Source: Deltaproteobacteria bacterium
GTDB taxonomy: Bacteria; Desulfobacterota; Desulfobacteria; Desulfobacterales; C00003060
Direction of reading: 5' to 3'
NCBI GenBank assembly: GCA_003647435.1
Contig: QMMV01000149.1
Location: forward strand, 1-5,679
Length of the DNA stretch: 5,679 nucleotides
The translations under genes were made by a program, and so were the position numbers. Positions 5,478 through 5,679 of this stretch are shown piece by piece. Below the pieces are notes generated by a model. It was not told the DNA's origin. It did not search any database and saw only the letters and a program-made list of their open reading frames with translations. Within the stretch, counting starts at the first letter, position 1; each line of letters starts with the position of its first letter.

Positions 5478-5679
5478 GCTCTTCTTCGTCGTCTTCTTTT
5501 TGGATCATTCTTCGCTCACGGCCGATCCAGTACCAGGCATTCAGACAACCGACGACAACTCCGATAACAAGAAGCATAAGGGTCCACGAATAACGGCTTG
5601 GCCATTTTTGATCTATCCAGATGCCGATGGCGATGCCAACCAATGTAGGGACGGCTACGGACCAGCCGACGATTCCAAA
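5470..5679 (-). CDS. atpQ: N-ATPase accessory subunit AtpQ (AtpI-like), C-terminal part
   Basis: The last 69 codons of a gene whose start lies beyond the window. Two hydrophobic segments are visible: GWSVAVPTLVGIAIGIWID (residues 5-23 of the visible part) and WTLMLLVIGVVVGCLNAWYW (32-51). A short loop separates them and a charged tail ending KEDDEEEHG follows. The Gly-spaced first helix ending in Trp-x-Asp and the Gly-rich second helix match the AtpI/AtpQ family. AtpI relatives have been linked to c-ring assembly or Mg2+ handling, but the N-type paralogue's function is not established. The stop overlaps the atpR start by 8 nt. The frame is open through to the window edge with no stop, supporting a real gene. 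Confidence 0.87.
   Translation of the reverse strand, partial: FGIVGWSVAVPTLVGIAIGIWIDQKWPSRYSWTLMLLVIGVVVGCLNAWYWIGRERRMIQKEDDEEEHG

Overview
The window holds most of a minus-strand operon for an N-type (AtpQ/AtpR-containing) rotary ATPase, followed by a universal stress protein gene. Read in the transcription direction, from high to low coordinates, the order is atpQ (3' part only), atpR, atpB (a), atpE (c), atpF (b with a delta-like C-terminal domain), atpA (alpha), atpG (gamma), then a uspA-family gene. This is the second part of the known N-ATPase order atpDCQRBEFAG. atpD (beta) and atpC (epsilon) should therefore lie just beyond position 5679. No separate delta gene is present, as is usual for this type. 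The c subunit carries a Glu pair (E30 and E63) plus the E-S-T-x-x-Y signature of Na+-binding or two-carboxylate rotor rings.

Region by region: 1-207 contains no gene but holds a solitary copy (83-160) of a dispersed repeat. 208-3851 is a tightly packed run of usp, atpG, atpA and atpF with overlaps or 3-nt gaps. 3855-4133 is atpE. 4134-4474 is a 341-nt non-coding gap inside the operon. It holds an inverted, two-armed version of the same repeat that folds into a 24-bp hairpin, plus a third partial copy of the repeat's tail box. 4475-5679 is atpB, atpR and the end of atpQ, all overlapping.

The membrane subunits (a, c, the b anchor, AtpQ and AtpR) form the ion-translocating part. Alpha and gamma belong to the catalytic head and rotor with the off-window beta and epsilon. 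The long b/delta-like protein is the likely stator. Such enzymes are usually second ATPases, thought to hydrolyse ATP to export Na+ or H+, alongside a standard F-ATPase elsewhere in the genome. That role is inferred here, not shown.

The organism is bacterial, with base composition near 50% G+C by eye. N-ATPase operons are patchily distributed and laterally transferred, so they identify the host poorly. A Desulfobacterota-like or other anaerobic proteobacterial host is a weak guess. The least explained part of the window is the repeat family: two copies 57/60 identical over their shared right half, one downstream of the last gene and one splitting atpB from atpE.
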